A stretch of DNA of 64,000 nucleotides from contig MU623485.1 in NCBI GenBank assembly GCA_025201765.1, positions 2,787 to 66,786 on the forward strand, given 5' to 3'. Numbering within the stretch: the first letter of the stretch is position 1; each line of letters begins with the position of its first letter. The position numbers were made by a program, and so were the translations under genes. The notes below the pieces were generated by a model, which did no database searches, was not told the origin of the DNA, and saw only the letters and a program-made list of their open reading frames with translations. Shown here piece after piece: positions 38,209-49,596 of the stretch. The DNA is from Daldinia sp. FL1419 (Eukaryota; Ascomycota; Sordariomycetes; Xylariales; Hypoxylaceae).

Positions 38209-41200
38209 ATGACTAAGTCAGAAAGTGAACTCGACCCACTATGGCAGAATCTCGATTGGTACACTTCCCCGTCCCCTTTCCGTTGAAGAGCCTCATGGCT
38301 AAGTTTCGGATGGGGGCAACCCGACTGCATGGTTTGAACAACTCGCTAATTCTCTCCTATAGGGCCATTGGTCAGATGCTGATCATGGGATGGGATGGCA
38401 CAGAAGTAACGCCTCAAATCAGAAATCTCATCGAGAACCACCATTTAGGTTCCGTCATATTGACAGCTAAGAATCTAAAATGTACTTGCAACTCTAAGAG
38501 CCCTATTGGTATTTATAAAATCACATAGCAAAAAAATACTAACTATACACTATCTAGCCGCTGAGCAGACTGCTTCTCTGGTTCAAGAACTCCAGACAAT
38601 AGCACACCAAGCAGGACATCCTCAGCCCCTATTAATTGCCGTTGACCAGGAGAACGGGGGTGTCAACAGTCTATTCGATGAAGACTATATCTGCCAATTT
38701 CCTAGTGCGATGGGCGTTGCTGCTACGGGAAGTACGGAGCTGGCCTATAACGTAGCAAAAGCTACAGCCACCGAAGTTTCTGCTGTCGGGGTTAATCTTA
38801 TTCTCGGCCCTGTTTTAGATGTCTTAACCAATGCTCGACATCAGCCTCTCGGTGTTCGAGCTACGGGAGACGATCCTCAAGAAGCATCTCAATTCTGCAT
38901 CGCTGCCATTAACGGATTTAAAGATGCTGGCGTAGCTACCTGCGGGAAGCATTTTCCGTCCTACGGAAATATCGATTTCCTCGGCTCTAGTTTAGATATG
39001 CCTATCATTACTCAGACCCTGGAAGAGCTTAGTCTTAGTGCTCTCGTTCCATTCCGGAATGCTATAAGCGCTGGACGTCTAGACGCCATGTTTGTCGGCG
39101 GATGTGGTATTCAGAGCGCTGGGATGAACGTCATGCATGCTTGCCTATCGGATCAGGTTGTGGATGACCTCCTAAGAAATGAACTTGGGTTCAAAGGTGT
39201 TGCCATTTCAGAATGTCTCGAAATGCAATCGCTTATACAAGAGTATGGTGTAAAGGGAGGTACTGTAATGGCCGTAGAGGCGGGAAATGATCTTGTACTT
39301 CTATGCAGAGCTCACGACGTGCAGCTGGAAGCTATTTCGGGACTAAAACTGGGTGTCGAGAACGGCATTATATCGAAAGATAGGATCTATACTTCTCTCA
39401 AGCGAGTTTTGCGGTTAAAGAGCGTATGTACATCTTGGCAGAAGGCGTTGAATCCCCCCGGATTAGCATTGCTATCCAAGATACACCCTACGCATCTTGC
39501 ACTCTCCCGAAAGGCTTACGATCAGTCCATTGCGGTCGTCCGGGATAAGGATAATCTCCTCCCCCTTTCGCAAAGTTTACTCCAGGAGGAGGAACTTCTA
39601 CTGCTTACGCCGCTAGTCAAGCCCCTACCAGCTTCTGCGGCTACCAAAGGCATGTTGGAAAAGGGCAACAAAGCCCCATCCCTACATGAGAAATGGGTCC
39701 ACCAGGAACGTGGAGCGATCATGAGTGGAGAAGGTGTCTTTCGAGAGCTGGGTAGATCCATAGCTCGTATACGCAACGGCAAACTTCTTCACACGTCATA
39801 CACAGCAAACGGACTCAGGCCAGGTCAGTAGAATCCTTACCCCAGCCTTGAAATCAAACTAACGGATTCATAGTACACGAAAACCTCATCAACAGAGCGT
39901 CGGCGATCATTATAGTTACGGCTGATGCCAACAGAAACATGTACCAAACCGGGTTCACAAAGCACGTAGCTATGATGTGCCATATGCTTCGTGGAACTGG
40001 TCAAAAGAAGTCACTCATAGTAGTTGCCGTCAGTTCTCCATATGATTTCGCTATGGACAAGTCTATTGGAACATACGTCTGCACTTTTGATTTTACAGAG
40101 ACGGCCATGGCTTCCCTCGTCCGTGCCTTATACGGAGAGATAACCCCTCAGGGGTCGATGCCGGGAACTATGAGGAAGAGTAAGAAGGTGTCTAAAACAA
40201 GACAACAATGGCTTGTTGAAAACTATGACCGCGAGAGAGATGCCTCCGCTCTAGAAGAGCTACTGAGAATGCTAGCTCGGTCTAGCACGCCGAGTCTCCC
40301 TTATCTAACGGCAGGAGCTAATTCATTTGAGTTATCCAACACTCACGTTGAGGAGGCACATTTTGTCGTTCGAAACAGTAGCACAAAAACGTTATACGGT
40401 TTCGTGGCCACGTACTACATGAAAGGTGTTGGCGCCATTGGCGCTCTCTTCGTCGATCCAGCGAAACGAAACGTATCGATTGGCAGATCACTACACCGCC
40501 GAGCGATGCGGGCGTTACTCCAGAAGCCAGGTATTAAGACACTTCAGCTTGGGCTTACATTCCCAGGTGTATTTCCGGGAGTACCTGTCGATGAAAGTGG
40601 GAGCAACAAGAGCTGGTTTGATAACGTCGGTTGGGATACCCAATTCCCGAAACGACTGACGAACATGGCTATCGAAGATCTCAGTGCCTGGACAGCACCG
40701 GAAGGCCTTCTACAAAGTATTCAGCGAGCAAGTCTCAGCTTTGATTTAATCCACGGACTCGATAACGCCGAATCGGTGTTAAATCACGTAGCGACACACG
40801 CTGGACCCGAAGTTGTAGAGCTTTATCGGTTTGCACTACATGAAACGAACACAAGCGGAGTAGTCCGAGCTAAAAATTCAATGGATAACCTATTAGGGAC
40901 AGTCATCATCTGCACCGCGGGAAGTCGGCTATCGACATATATCCCCTCCCTTCACTCGATTAGCGGTGAGGATATTGGTGGTATCATTGCTCCGATAGTG
41001 CCTTCTACAGCCCAGTCGAGATTAATTCTACAAGGGCTGGTATTTATGGGCGTGAGACAGAATAAGGCGCACAAGTCTGCAAAGAGCGTGCTTAGTTGGG
41101 TATGTAATCCTAAAACCTGCATTGTTGTATAACCACCAGAGCTAAGATGTCTAGGTTCTTGACGAAACGTACGAGCCTCTCACAGCCATGGGCTTCGACG

Positions 41201-41326
41201 TCCAACAGACGTTTGATGAGATCACAAATTCACCAGAAAACGTGAGTATCTATCCCGTGTCAATCTCGATCTACGCTTGCTGACTTGGGGGGGGGTGTTT
41301 TGATGTAGTGGTCCAACCTAATTTGA
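38209..41326 (+). CDS. nag3: GH3 beta-N-acetylglucosaminidase-type protein fused to GNAT domains
   Basis: About 921 residues in six exons; introns 38259-38362, 38482-38557, 39824-39873, 41100-41154 and 41242-41308. The start at 38209 was chosen because splicing gives WQNLDW-AIGQMLIMGWDGT and then NLK-SAEQTASLVQELQ, a clean NagZ-like GH3 N-terminus. The GH3 barrel covers roughly residues 15-350: AVDQENGG, GPVLDV, KHFPSYGN (187-194) and SECLEM (274-279). Canonical NagZ has an Asp nucleophile after the Ser/Thr and a DSH dyad after KHFPG; here the nucleophile position is Glu275 and no DSH is visible. Residues from about 600 resemble GNAT acetyltransferases, probably two copies, with IGALFVDPAKRN...GRSLHRRAM as the acetyl-CoA loop. 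The last exon encodes only WSNLI. GH3-GNAT fusions (Nag3) occur in fungal GlcNAc clusters; likely cytosolic since no signal peptide is seen. Substrate is unproven. Confidence 0.88.
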
Positions 41327-41790
41327 ACCAATGCTCTTTTAAAACCGACGTATGAGGCTTCCACTTAAATGGGCGAATAGGCCTTCACCGAATCGGCCAC
41401 TTGTGGTACCCCTTTCCACTTACATTGGGTAGAAAACAGAAACAGGTGGGGGTGAAATTCGGAGTGTAATGCGCTCTGTTCTAAATGAGAGCTACGAAAC
41501 ATGCCTCCCTCCTGTGATTTTATATTCAAGGCGAGCGAGCCGGAGTTTAGGGGGCGTATGGATTATACTCTTTGTTCAATCATCCATCGTTTCTTGACGC
41601 TTTTTTGAATCCTAAACCACATTTTGATCGATTGAACTTGGAACCCCCCGTCTCCGTCGCGGCCGTCCCTGATTAAAAATAGAACCGACGGCGTAACTAC
41701 CTACCTATGTACAAGCACCGCCCTCCGGATTTCACCTCCCAATCAAGCTCTGATCTTCAATCAGTACAAATACAAATAGATAAAATAGAC

Positions 41791-41855
41791 GAGGAAAAAA
41801 AAAAAAGAAAGAAAAGAAAAGAAAAGAAAAGAAAAGAAAAGAAAAGAAAAAAAGA
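41791..41855. repeat. (AAAAG)n polypurine tract
   Basis: About 60 bases of pure A/G, largely GAAAA units, in the upstream region of the RON1-like gene. A comparable tract lies upstream of the deaminase gene. Confidence 0.9.
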
Positions 41856-42380
41856 TAACGGGTTGAAGGGACTTGATAACCAGTTGTTTGCACTACAACG
41901 CGATCTAACAAGTAGGTCTAGCTCTAATACCTAACGGTTAGGTAGGTACCTTAGGTATCTACACATGTATCAACGGACATACATGCAAGAAAAAGCACCG
42001 AGGGACTGGTTTGGAGGTAAGTAATTTAATGACAGATGACAGATAAAGTCTTTCGGCAATGTGATGATATATCTCCCCAGGGAGGCCAGGGGTGGTCGGC
42101 CTTGTCACCCCACCCAGGTCTTCTTTTTAACTCGTTCCAGAAGGTAGAAATCCTATCTGCAGAATCTATGTCCGTGGCTCTCCACTCTCCAAGACTGAGG
42201 AGAAACACCGATAAACCTTTAACGGGCTAGTACGTCTAGCACTATTCCATTCCCAACGTTAGAGATCCCGAGAGCCCCTATCGAGCCCCATTTAAGTATC
42301 ATCCGGTCTATTACCCCAGAGCTTTTGTCCAGTAACTGCACCTAGGGCATCAGGAACCAAGCAGGCATTGTTTCTCATCT

Positions 42381-42411
42381 TGCTCATTGTGCTCATTGTG
42401 CTCATTGTGCT
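42381..42411. repeat. Tandem repeat, unit CTCATTGTG
   Basis: Three exact 9-bp copies plus a partial fourth. Confidence 0.9.
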
Positions 42412-42499
42412 TACGCTTGTGTTTGTACTTATTGGTTCAATCGAATAGAGGTACACTAAATACACTAAATAATACCTATCCGGGTTATCCAAACTGTTA

Positions 42500-42660
42500 T
42501 ACATAGGTACCTAGGTTAGGTATTTACTACCCAGGTCGGCTGGGGTACCTATCTACCTCTTATAACTACCATACATAGGTACATAGCTGTGTATTGTACA
42601 TACATACCTACCTACCTACCTACCTACTACCTACTACCTAGGTACCTTACATAGGTACGT
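42500..42660. repeat. TACC/TACCTA-rich cluster
   Basis: Tandem TACC units at 42607-42625 pass into TACCTACTACCTAGGTACC; flanked by further GGTACCTA words. Densest example of the motif in the window. Confidence 0.8.
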
Positions 42661-42770
42661 GTACCTACACTACGTGGTAATACCCCCAAGGTATAATACA
42701 ATCGGTACGCTGTTTAGCGGGCTGGCGGGATAGCTTTTGGGGGTTCCGGGTCTTGCTCCCTCGTTTCTCT

Positions 42771-42808
42771 TGAACCTGAACCTGAACCTGGTCCTGGTCC
42801 TGGTCGTG
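42771..42808. repeat. Hexamer repeat GAACCT / GTCCTG
   Basis: Three GAACCT and three GTCCTG-type hexamers in tandem about 370 bp before the RON1-like start codon. Confidence 0.8.
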
Positions 42809-43097
42809 AACAGACCAGCCACCTGCACAGACTTATTTTCTCCACCCCCTTGGTTCTTGGCTCAGGGCTATCACCTAACGTTAATTGATTGTTTCGCGCC
42901 TCCACCTCCGCTGTGCTTCTCTCCGTCGTAGATCGCCGTAACATTGTTCTAACGTCCTCCAAAACATCTACTAGGTCGCTAAATAATCCTATCCTTTGAT
43001 ATTGCGACCACTCCACTTCATCCGGCGACGGCGACGGCGAATACTAGCCCTCGTGTCCTCCCACTTTGAACACCGTCGGATTCGGAGATCGAGGCCT

Positions 43098-43121
43098 ATG
43101 TCTACGTCAGCCTCAGCATAA
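43098..43121 (+). other. Candidate uORF 1 of the RON1-like gene
   Basis: ATG at 43098 encodes MSTSASA then TAA, 56 bp before the main start. Requires the transcript to begin upstream. Confidence 0.4.
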
Positions 43122-43171
43122 GCTCGAGCGTAAGCACAACATTCGACCGCGCAGGGTATTTACCCTTTACG

Positions 43172-43246
43172 ATGCGATGGCAACTTTCAACTCCATGCCG
43201 GCGCTGCAGTCAGGCGCCAGCCCAGGAGACGCCGCCATGGGGTTAA
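43172..43246 (+). other. Candidate overlapping uORF 2 of the RON1-like gene
   Basis: ATG at 43172 lies five bases before the main ATG (43177) in another frame and runs 24 codons into the gene to TAA 43244-43246. Ribosomes using it would bypass the main start. The main ATG has the better context (G at -3, G at +4). Confidence 0.4.
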
Positions 43247-44960
43247 ATGCCATGTCAGGATCCGGCCTAGGTATCGAGCCTTTCGAACCTGATTTAAATT
43301 TTGATGAGTCGATGCTGTAAGTAGAACCTAACGGTGCATCTCACCGCTGTCATAATCATATGTCCGCGTGGGCAACGATTGCTGTAAAATCAAGATAGAA
43401 GCGGTTCGTCTAGTTGTCAATGCTAAGATCCAAGTAGCGAAAACGTCAATGGCAATCTGCCTCCATTACCCTTTACTCCTTCTTACGACTTCGAAACTTT
43501 CTCGACGACGTTTGAAGATCCGTTTAACTACTCGAAACCATACGAGGCCGCGCCGCATACCGAGGAATTTCACGATGAAGGGTCATCTCCGCAGCAGCCG
43601 GATGATAAGCTACTTAGCTTCTCTGCCACGGCTGCCAAAGCTACTCCCCTGGATGATGCGCTCGGCGCATATTCCGAAGTGTCCATGTCGGCGGAGCTAT
43701 ACGGCATGTTTTTCGTTGCCGAGGATGTATTCGGCGGCGAGTCGAGTGGTCGGCCTCTTGAGCTGACTTGTTACCGACGGAACCTATGGCAATGTTCGGG
43801 ACAAGTCACCATGCCGCGACACTGTACACAGGTTGTAAACGAACAAGGCCGTGCTATACCTATTATAGAATTTTTCGCTTCGATATCCGCCAAGGAGAGC
43901 ATCGAAGGCAAGTCCACTGAGATCATCTCTATCCCGTGGAAAAGCAGCAATCCGGCATTAGGCGAAGGGCAAGAAACTAAAGTGGCCAGCGCTCCGCCAA
44001 AAATTGCTCTCGACCTAACCGGCGGCCAGGAAGTCGACGGTCACCGAGTTAGCATACCGGTTTCCTGGAAACGGTTGCAATTCAAGAGCGCAACGGCGAA
44101 CAACGGCCGACGAAAAGGCCTTCAACAGCATTATGTAGTGCAGATTAGTCTACTAGGGAAGATGAAGACGGGTGGTGAGCTTATGAAGATTGCAGAAATC
44201 CAAAGCGGCCCGGTCATTGTGCGAGGACGTAGCCCACGAAATTTCGATAGTAGAAAGGATGTACCTCTTACTGGCGACAAAAAGGCACCTACTAACGGAG
44301 ATCGAGCCCGGACTCATAGCGACGCAAGTACGGCGTCGAATTTGAAGATAGAGCGGACGGACTCCTCCCACGGAGTACCTAATTATTCGGCGTCGTTAGG
44401 CAATGCGACGCCTACGCCGTCCTGGGGGACCCCTACGACACCGGCGTACGGCGGACAAACAAATTCCCAAGCACATCCAGCCAAGAAGATGGCTCTCTCT
44501 CCAAACATAAATCGGCCTCCTGTTCCAGCTTGGGGAAAGGATTCGGGTAAGATGCATGCATTAAGCAGCCATGCGAAAAATAACCCACCCGCCCCGTCTG
44601 TGCCGATCAACCTATCCCTATCCGAAGACGAACGAAGCCCGAATAATCGATCTACCACGGACTCGCTTACTAGCCCGAAACTACACAGAACCTCCACAAG
44701 TCACGGGGCCGGCGGTAGCCCGATAGAGGAGGAGGAAGAATTATATGAATATTTTCCGCTAAGCGTTGATGATTGGTAAGTTTCATAGTCCAACTATCTT
44801 TATCCTGTCTATTCATGAATTCTGCTAACCATTTATACATAGGACACCTCTAGTAGACACCGTTTACCGGCCCCATATAGTCCATCATATCGCAGTGCCT
44901 CAAGAGATCAAGGCACAACAGATCAGGAATAAGTCCAAGAGATATTTCTCGGCAGAATAA
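43177..44960 (+). CDS. ron1: Ndt80/PhoG-domain transcription factor, RON1-like regulator of GlcNAc use
   Basis: Predicted nuclear regulator of about 532 residues. Three exons; introns at 43317-43434 (or 43437) and 44776-44842. The first ATG of the frame is 43177. An acidic, Pro/Ser-rich N-terminus (FEPDLNFDESML, then PFTPSYDFETFSTTF) precedes the p53-like Ndt80 DNA-binding domain at about residues 130-330. That domain starts near SMSAELYGMFFVAEDVF and contains ELTCYRRNLWQCSG, ISIPWKSS, RVSIPVSWKRLQFKSATANNGRRKG, HYVVQISLL and GPVIVRGRSPRNF. The C-terminus after the last intron is W-TPLVDTVYRPHIVHH. RON1 activates GlcNAc catabolic genes in Candida and Trichoderma, and its position inside the cluster supports the same role here. 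A meiotic Ndt80 is less likely given the location. The first intron has a tandem AAGTAG acceptor, so one Ser is optional. Confidence 0.9.
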
Positions 44961-45952
44961 CGAACGTAAAAGAAGAAGAAAAGAATTATATACGCTTTCC
45001 TTAAGCCGGAACGTATACGGATAACTCAAAAGATTTATATGGCGAATTAACAGTTTGGAGTGAGCAACGGCATTCTAATCGGTACAACCAAGCGAAGCGC
45101 TGACGATTACGGGCATGACGCATCTGGGCGTTTTCTTGTTTTGAGGGATTATATCTGTATTATGAGCGTATATTCCTTCCAAAATACCAGTACGTGTATG
45201 TAGTATAGCGGGGGGTGGGGGGCTACGGGAGTCATCGTGTTTTATTTTACTACCCTCTTTGGATCTTTCAAATGGATACCAACCGAACATTCAAAAATTA
45301 GGATTCAACAATATACCCCCTTTTGACGACGACATACCCCTCGCACGCTTTAGCTCTTCCGTAACCTAGGTTTATGTGGGGTTTTTATAAGACAAGAGAG
45401 ATCTTATAGTTTCTATATCTTGGGAGGGGTATAATGTCCAAATAGTTAAGCCCTAACAGGTCTAGATTATGCTAGGTTAGATGGATGCAGATTTTTATAC
45501 TTGAGATATTTAATACAAAGTTTGTTTATCTTGGAATAGTTAGGCATATGTACCCCGCCATGACTTATATGACCATATCAACGTTTACATAGGTACCTAT
45601 TTATTCATACCTACGTATCATAATTCGTCCGCGGCGGTGATATCTCTCAATTATGCTACGTAGCCGTAAACGCCTTCTAGTATACCCGCCTCGGAAGCTC
45701 CTTGCTTGTTAACTTTGCACGCTCGCTCGCTTGAAGAACCGGAACACCAACATGACCGTTCCCCCTCGGTCATGGCTACACAACCCAAACACTCTGTGCT
45801 TCTTCCCCTTTCTCGTTTATTTCTCCCCGGGAGGAATGCATGAATATGTGTTTTCGGAGAAAACAGAACACCAAAAAAGAAGAAAAAAACGTGAATGCAA
45901 TATTTACAGGATGGATGACTTTCGTATTACCACTAAGGTTTTAATAGAAATA
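44961..45952. other. Convergent intergenic region, no gene seen
   Basis: About 1 kb between the 3' ends of the RON1-like and kinase genes. AT-rich, no supportable gene. A G-rich run occurs near 45208-45220. Confidence 0.55.
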
Positions 45953-47714
45953 TTACGCTTCGACGGCTGTGGCGCACGCGAGAGCTACGGCAGCGCCGAT
46001 GATGGAGCTTTCTGTTGTCGGGACAAGGTCTACCGAGCCGGCGTGCTCGCTGTGAGAGACGAGATCGTCGATGTACTGCTGACATGTGGCCCGATATTCT
46101 GGGTAGTGCTCGATGACGGAGCCGTTATAGGCCACCTTCGTACTGACTTCGACCTCCTTTATCTCTTCATCAACGGAGGGGGACGGTAGGGCCACTGCGC
46201 TATCGTTCGAGGGTGTGGATTTGGGGGTTAGCGCAGCAAGCTCGGCTTCCGTCTCGTGTCGTAACTCCCAAAGCGAGAAAACTGAAGCGGCTAGGAGAGC
46301 GGCGGATCGTCGTGATATGTATGTTGCGAGGGTACGGATCGTAGTTATGTCGGATAGAGAAAGTGGTATGGCGGAGGGATGATGTGTTGTGAATAGTGAG
46401 ATGGCCTTTTCGAGAGCGGGAGAAGTATCCCTGGATGTACGTTAATATGGCTGTTCACGTTAAATATGATACGTCACGTGTAACTTACTCTTCGATCTTC
46501 GACAGCAATTCGGTATCGAGAGAGTACGGCTTCTCTAGGGACGGTGGTAATTGGCCACCTAGTAGTCCGACCGTCTCAACAGCTTCGACTATAGCAAGCC
46601 GGCAGATCTCTCCAAGATAGTATCCGCTCAGTAAGTGCTCAAGCGGTTGGAACTCGGGTCGAGGGTGACCGGCGCTTAAGAGTTTATCCCACCGTGTTAG
46701 AGGTAAAATATCCTTCCCGAACATTCCCAACTCCGTGTTTACAATAACGTGACTCGCCGACTCGAACCAACTGTCCGGTCGCTTGCCATATTTGGAACGA
46801 CTGAATGCCGACACCGGTAGGTGGACGGCAATGTTCGTACCGGTTCCTAAGATTAGGCCGAAACGTGTCGAGGCATATTTATAGGCCTGAGACAGTAAGG
46901 TTGCTGTACTGTCATTTACGATCGCTTCGAGTTGAATATTAAGACCTTGTTTCTTGCAGGCGAACTTGATGATTTCACCCAAATCCTGACCGAGCAAGCC
47001 GCTAGTAGCCAAGAAACCTTTACCCATGCCAAGTAAAAGACCACCGCCCATCGATACTTGTCTTGTTGACGACACGTTAGTATAAATATAAATCGAAACT
47101 CGAGAAAGCGGTACTCACTCTACGGGGAAACTCCACGCGAGGCCCATTGGTATTACGTCCTGGTCGTGCGAAATGTCTTTTTGGATAACCTCGTAGATCC
47201 GGGCTGCCATCCAGTCAAAGAAACTCATCCCTTCAAGCTTCTTGACCTCGGGCGTAATCTTGAAGCTAGCCATCCGAACAATTTCGCTCTCCCTCCCAGT
47301 CGTCTCACGACCCCGTAGCTCCACCAGCGCAATCCTTAACGTCGATCCTCCGACATCGAGGGCGAGATATTGGCCTCGCTCATTTCCGGTGGGGAGTAGA
47401 TGGTTGAACGACGGGAGCATACATTCTGCATGGGTATGCAGCCGTTCCCGAAATTGACGCTTGAGATTTGTCGAATACATCCTTAGCCCATCTCCATCGA
47501 TTGGCCCCAGAAAGAGCTTTTCGGCTTCCTCTAAGAACTGCTCGAGGGTCCTCGACGGGTACACCTTTCCATCAACACGGTGCTCCTTCAAGGCCCTCGG
47601 ACTAATCCAAAACGCAAGGAGGGCCTGTAAGAAGGACCTCCCGCGTAAGAACGACTTGAGAGCCGCTAATAGCGATTTTTTCAACGTAGTCATTGCAGAA
47701 GTGAGTGGCTGCAT
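45953..47714 (-). CDS. hxk3: Hexokinase-family sugar kinase, likely N-acetylglucosamine kinase
   Basis: Would phosphorylate GlcNAc to GlcNAc-6-phosphate using ATP, the entry step of the pathway. About 548 residues; three exons with introns at 47062-47118 (57 bp) and 46431-46488 (58 bp). Hexokinase features: phosphate-1 loop LDVGGSTLR (119-127), sugar-binding LAWSFPVEQ (192-200), catalytic Asp249 in VNDSTATLL, adenosine loop GTGTNIAVH, and a C-terminal YNGSVIEHYPEY with ESSIIGAAV in place of the usual DGSGxGAA. A charged insertion sits before the C-terminal strand. An N-terminal hydrophobic patch (FLQALLAFWIS, 28-38) is unusual for a soluble kinase and could anchor or target the protein. The sequence deviates from glucose hexokinases, and clustering with deacetylase, deaminase and RON1-like factor favours GlcNAc as substrate, as for fungal HXK-3 proteins. 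Divergent from the deaminase gene. Confidence 0.88.
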
Positions 47715-48140
47715 GACAACGTACGGGTTTGCGGATCTAATTGGAAATAAATATAAGTCATGAAGGTAACATGGGCGGGCCTGGATGAGAAAAGAGAAGG
47801 GCAGCTGATATCCAAAGACGAGATGTCGGTCTCGCCTTCAAGCAGCATTCGTCATGTTCCAGTAGAAACAGGCAATTAGAGACAAGAGAATGAAATGTTT
47901 CCTTAGGGCCGCGTCAGGGCTCGTATAGGCGGGAAAAGGCTAGAGCGGCAGAAATGAAACCTGCCGGCCAAATTCGAAGTTAACGAGGCGACCCTGTTGG
48001 TTGGATCTAGTAATGTACAAGTAATGTACGATCCCAGGAGAAGGTAAAGAATAGAGAGCCAAGACACCAGGTTTGAGAGTACGGGGGGTTACAGCACGAA
48101 CGAACGGGTACAATAGTAGCGAATGGCAGCTAAACCTTAA

Positions 48141-48168
48141 CAGAGAGAGAGAGAGAGAGAGAGAGAGG
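48141..48168. repeat. (AG)n microsatellite
   Basis: About 13 AG units in the kinase upstream region. Confidence 0.95.
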
Positions 48169-48620
48169 TTGATACGAGGAAATAATGGTTGCGTTCAAGG
48201 CGGAAGTATGTTTAGGTAGTATGAGTATGTCGAGATAGACACATGAAGTGAGCTAAGAGGCCTCAACCTTAAACCAGATACACCCCTGACTAAACGTAGC
48301 TACGGTCGTATATGGATGTGGTTGTGAAAGAAAGCCCCCAGGGTCCTGCTACCACCCAACACGAAAAGGGAGCGAATGATACAACACCAACCACCAACAT
48401 GGATAAACATGGACGATAGCTTAAGGAGGAGGACGATAATAGCAATAGGACGCCCCGGCGATATGGGATAGGGCGGGACGGGATGCTAAGGAAAGTGGAC
48501 CGCAGAACAGATCCAGCGCCACCGTGTCCTAGACTGGGCAGGTGACTTTGAGATGCTGGTGATATTGGGGATCTTGGGGATATTGCGGGTTACTTCTGCT
48601 TGCCTAGCTTGGTAGTACTC

Positions 48621-48712
48621 ACGTAGTTCACGTAGCAGACGTAGCAGACGTGGTAGCAGACGTGGTAGATGTAGTAGATGTAGTAGACGTAGCAGACGTA
48701 ACAGATTGTAGC
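48621..48712. repeat. GTAGCAGAC / GTAGTAGAT degenerate minisatellite
   Basis: Nine or so imperfect copies of an ACGTAGCAG-type 9- to 12-bp unit in tandem. Confidence 0.85.
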
Positions 48713-48880
48713 AGCTATAATAATACTAGTCGATAGAAGAGAGCGAATTCGCACGCACAATACATACTACATTTAGATCTTGTACATTAGCTTACTTAGG
48801 TAGTAGATCAGGAATGGCTGGGCTGGTGTGGATTTCTTTTTTCCGTGATAGGTAACGACGAATAACGATAGTGAAAAGGG

Positions 48881-48950
48881 TAGTAGGATATAGTAGGATA
48901 TGGTAGGATATGGTAGGATAATAGGTAGGATAATAGGTAGGATAGTAGGA
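48881..48950. repeat. TAGTAGGATA / TAGGTAGGATAA minisatellite
   Basis: Six to seven variants of a 10- to 12-bp GGATA-containing unit. Confidence 0.85.
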
Positions 48951-49570
48951 TGCTTCAGCGCAAAACGAAATAAGGGCCAGGATCCAGGCTCAGACAGCTT
49001 AACCAATAAACAAACAAGATCAGGAAAGACAGGGAGGAGAGCGATACAGAGGAAGAGGAGGAGGAACCATAACGGTACACAATGTCTCACCTTGGTAGTG
49101 GTAAGTTGTTGTGCATATCTGCCATTCTGGGTCAATGTTTCTAGATGTAACGTTGTAGGCTCTAGAATTTCTGTCGTCAACTTTCCTAACCTTCCAGGCC
49201 CAAGTTAGCCAAGTTTTTTCCCAATTAGTGAATTACCTAGGTACTGATCCATATTTAAAGGAGCAGGGATCGCTTTCTTTACCCCCCTCCCCATCCCCAT
49301 GCACGAGCCACATGGCGCTTGCATGATACCGAGCCGGTCCTCTAGCAAAGACGCTCCTTTTTACGGATGTCCCTGGAGCCTACGAATGAAGAATAGGCAC
49401 TTATATGATAGGTTTCCAATGTATCGTCGTGTGTTAGTTGTTAGTATAAGCCACGAGTGCGGCTTCAAGATAAAATTAATATTATTCTATAGCTTTAGCC
49501 CTTACAAGGGAGTTCTCATCGTCCTCAAGCGAATCACGCATCTTGGTCTCCTGAATTCACATATCACAGT

Positions 49571-49596
49571 TCTCTCTCTCTCTCTCTCTATATATA
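49571..49596. repeat. (CT)n-(TA)n microsatellite
   Basis: Nine CT units followed by TATATA. Confidence 0.9.

Larger units (their letters stand above)
41327..43176. other. Intergenic: upstream region of the RON1-like gene
   Basis: About 1.85 kb with polypurine A/G tract (41791-41855), CTCATTGTG triplet repeat (42381-42411), a dense TACCTA/TAGGTA block (about 42500-42660) and a GAACCT/GTCCTG hexamer repeat (42771-42808). No additional gene is supported. Confidence 0.55.
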
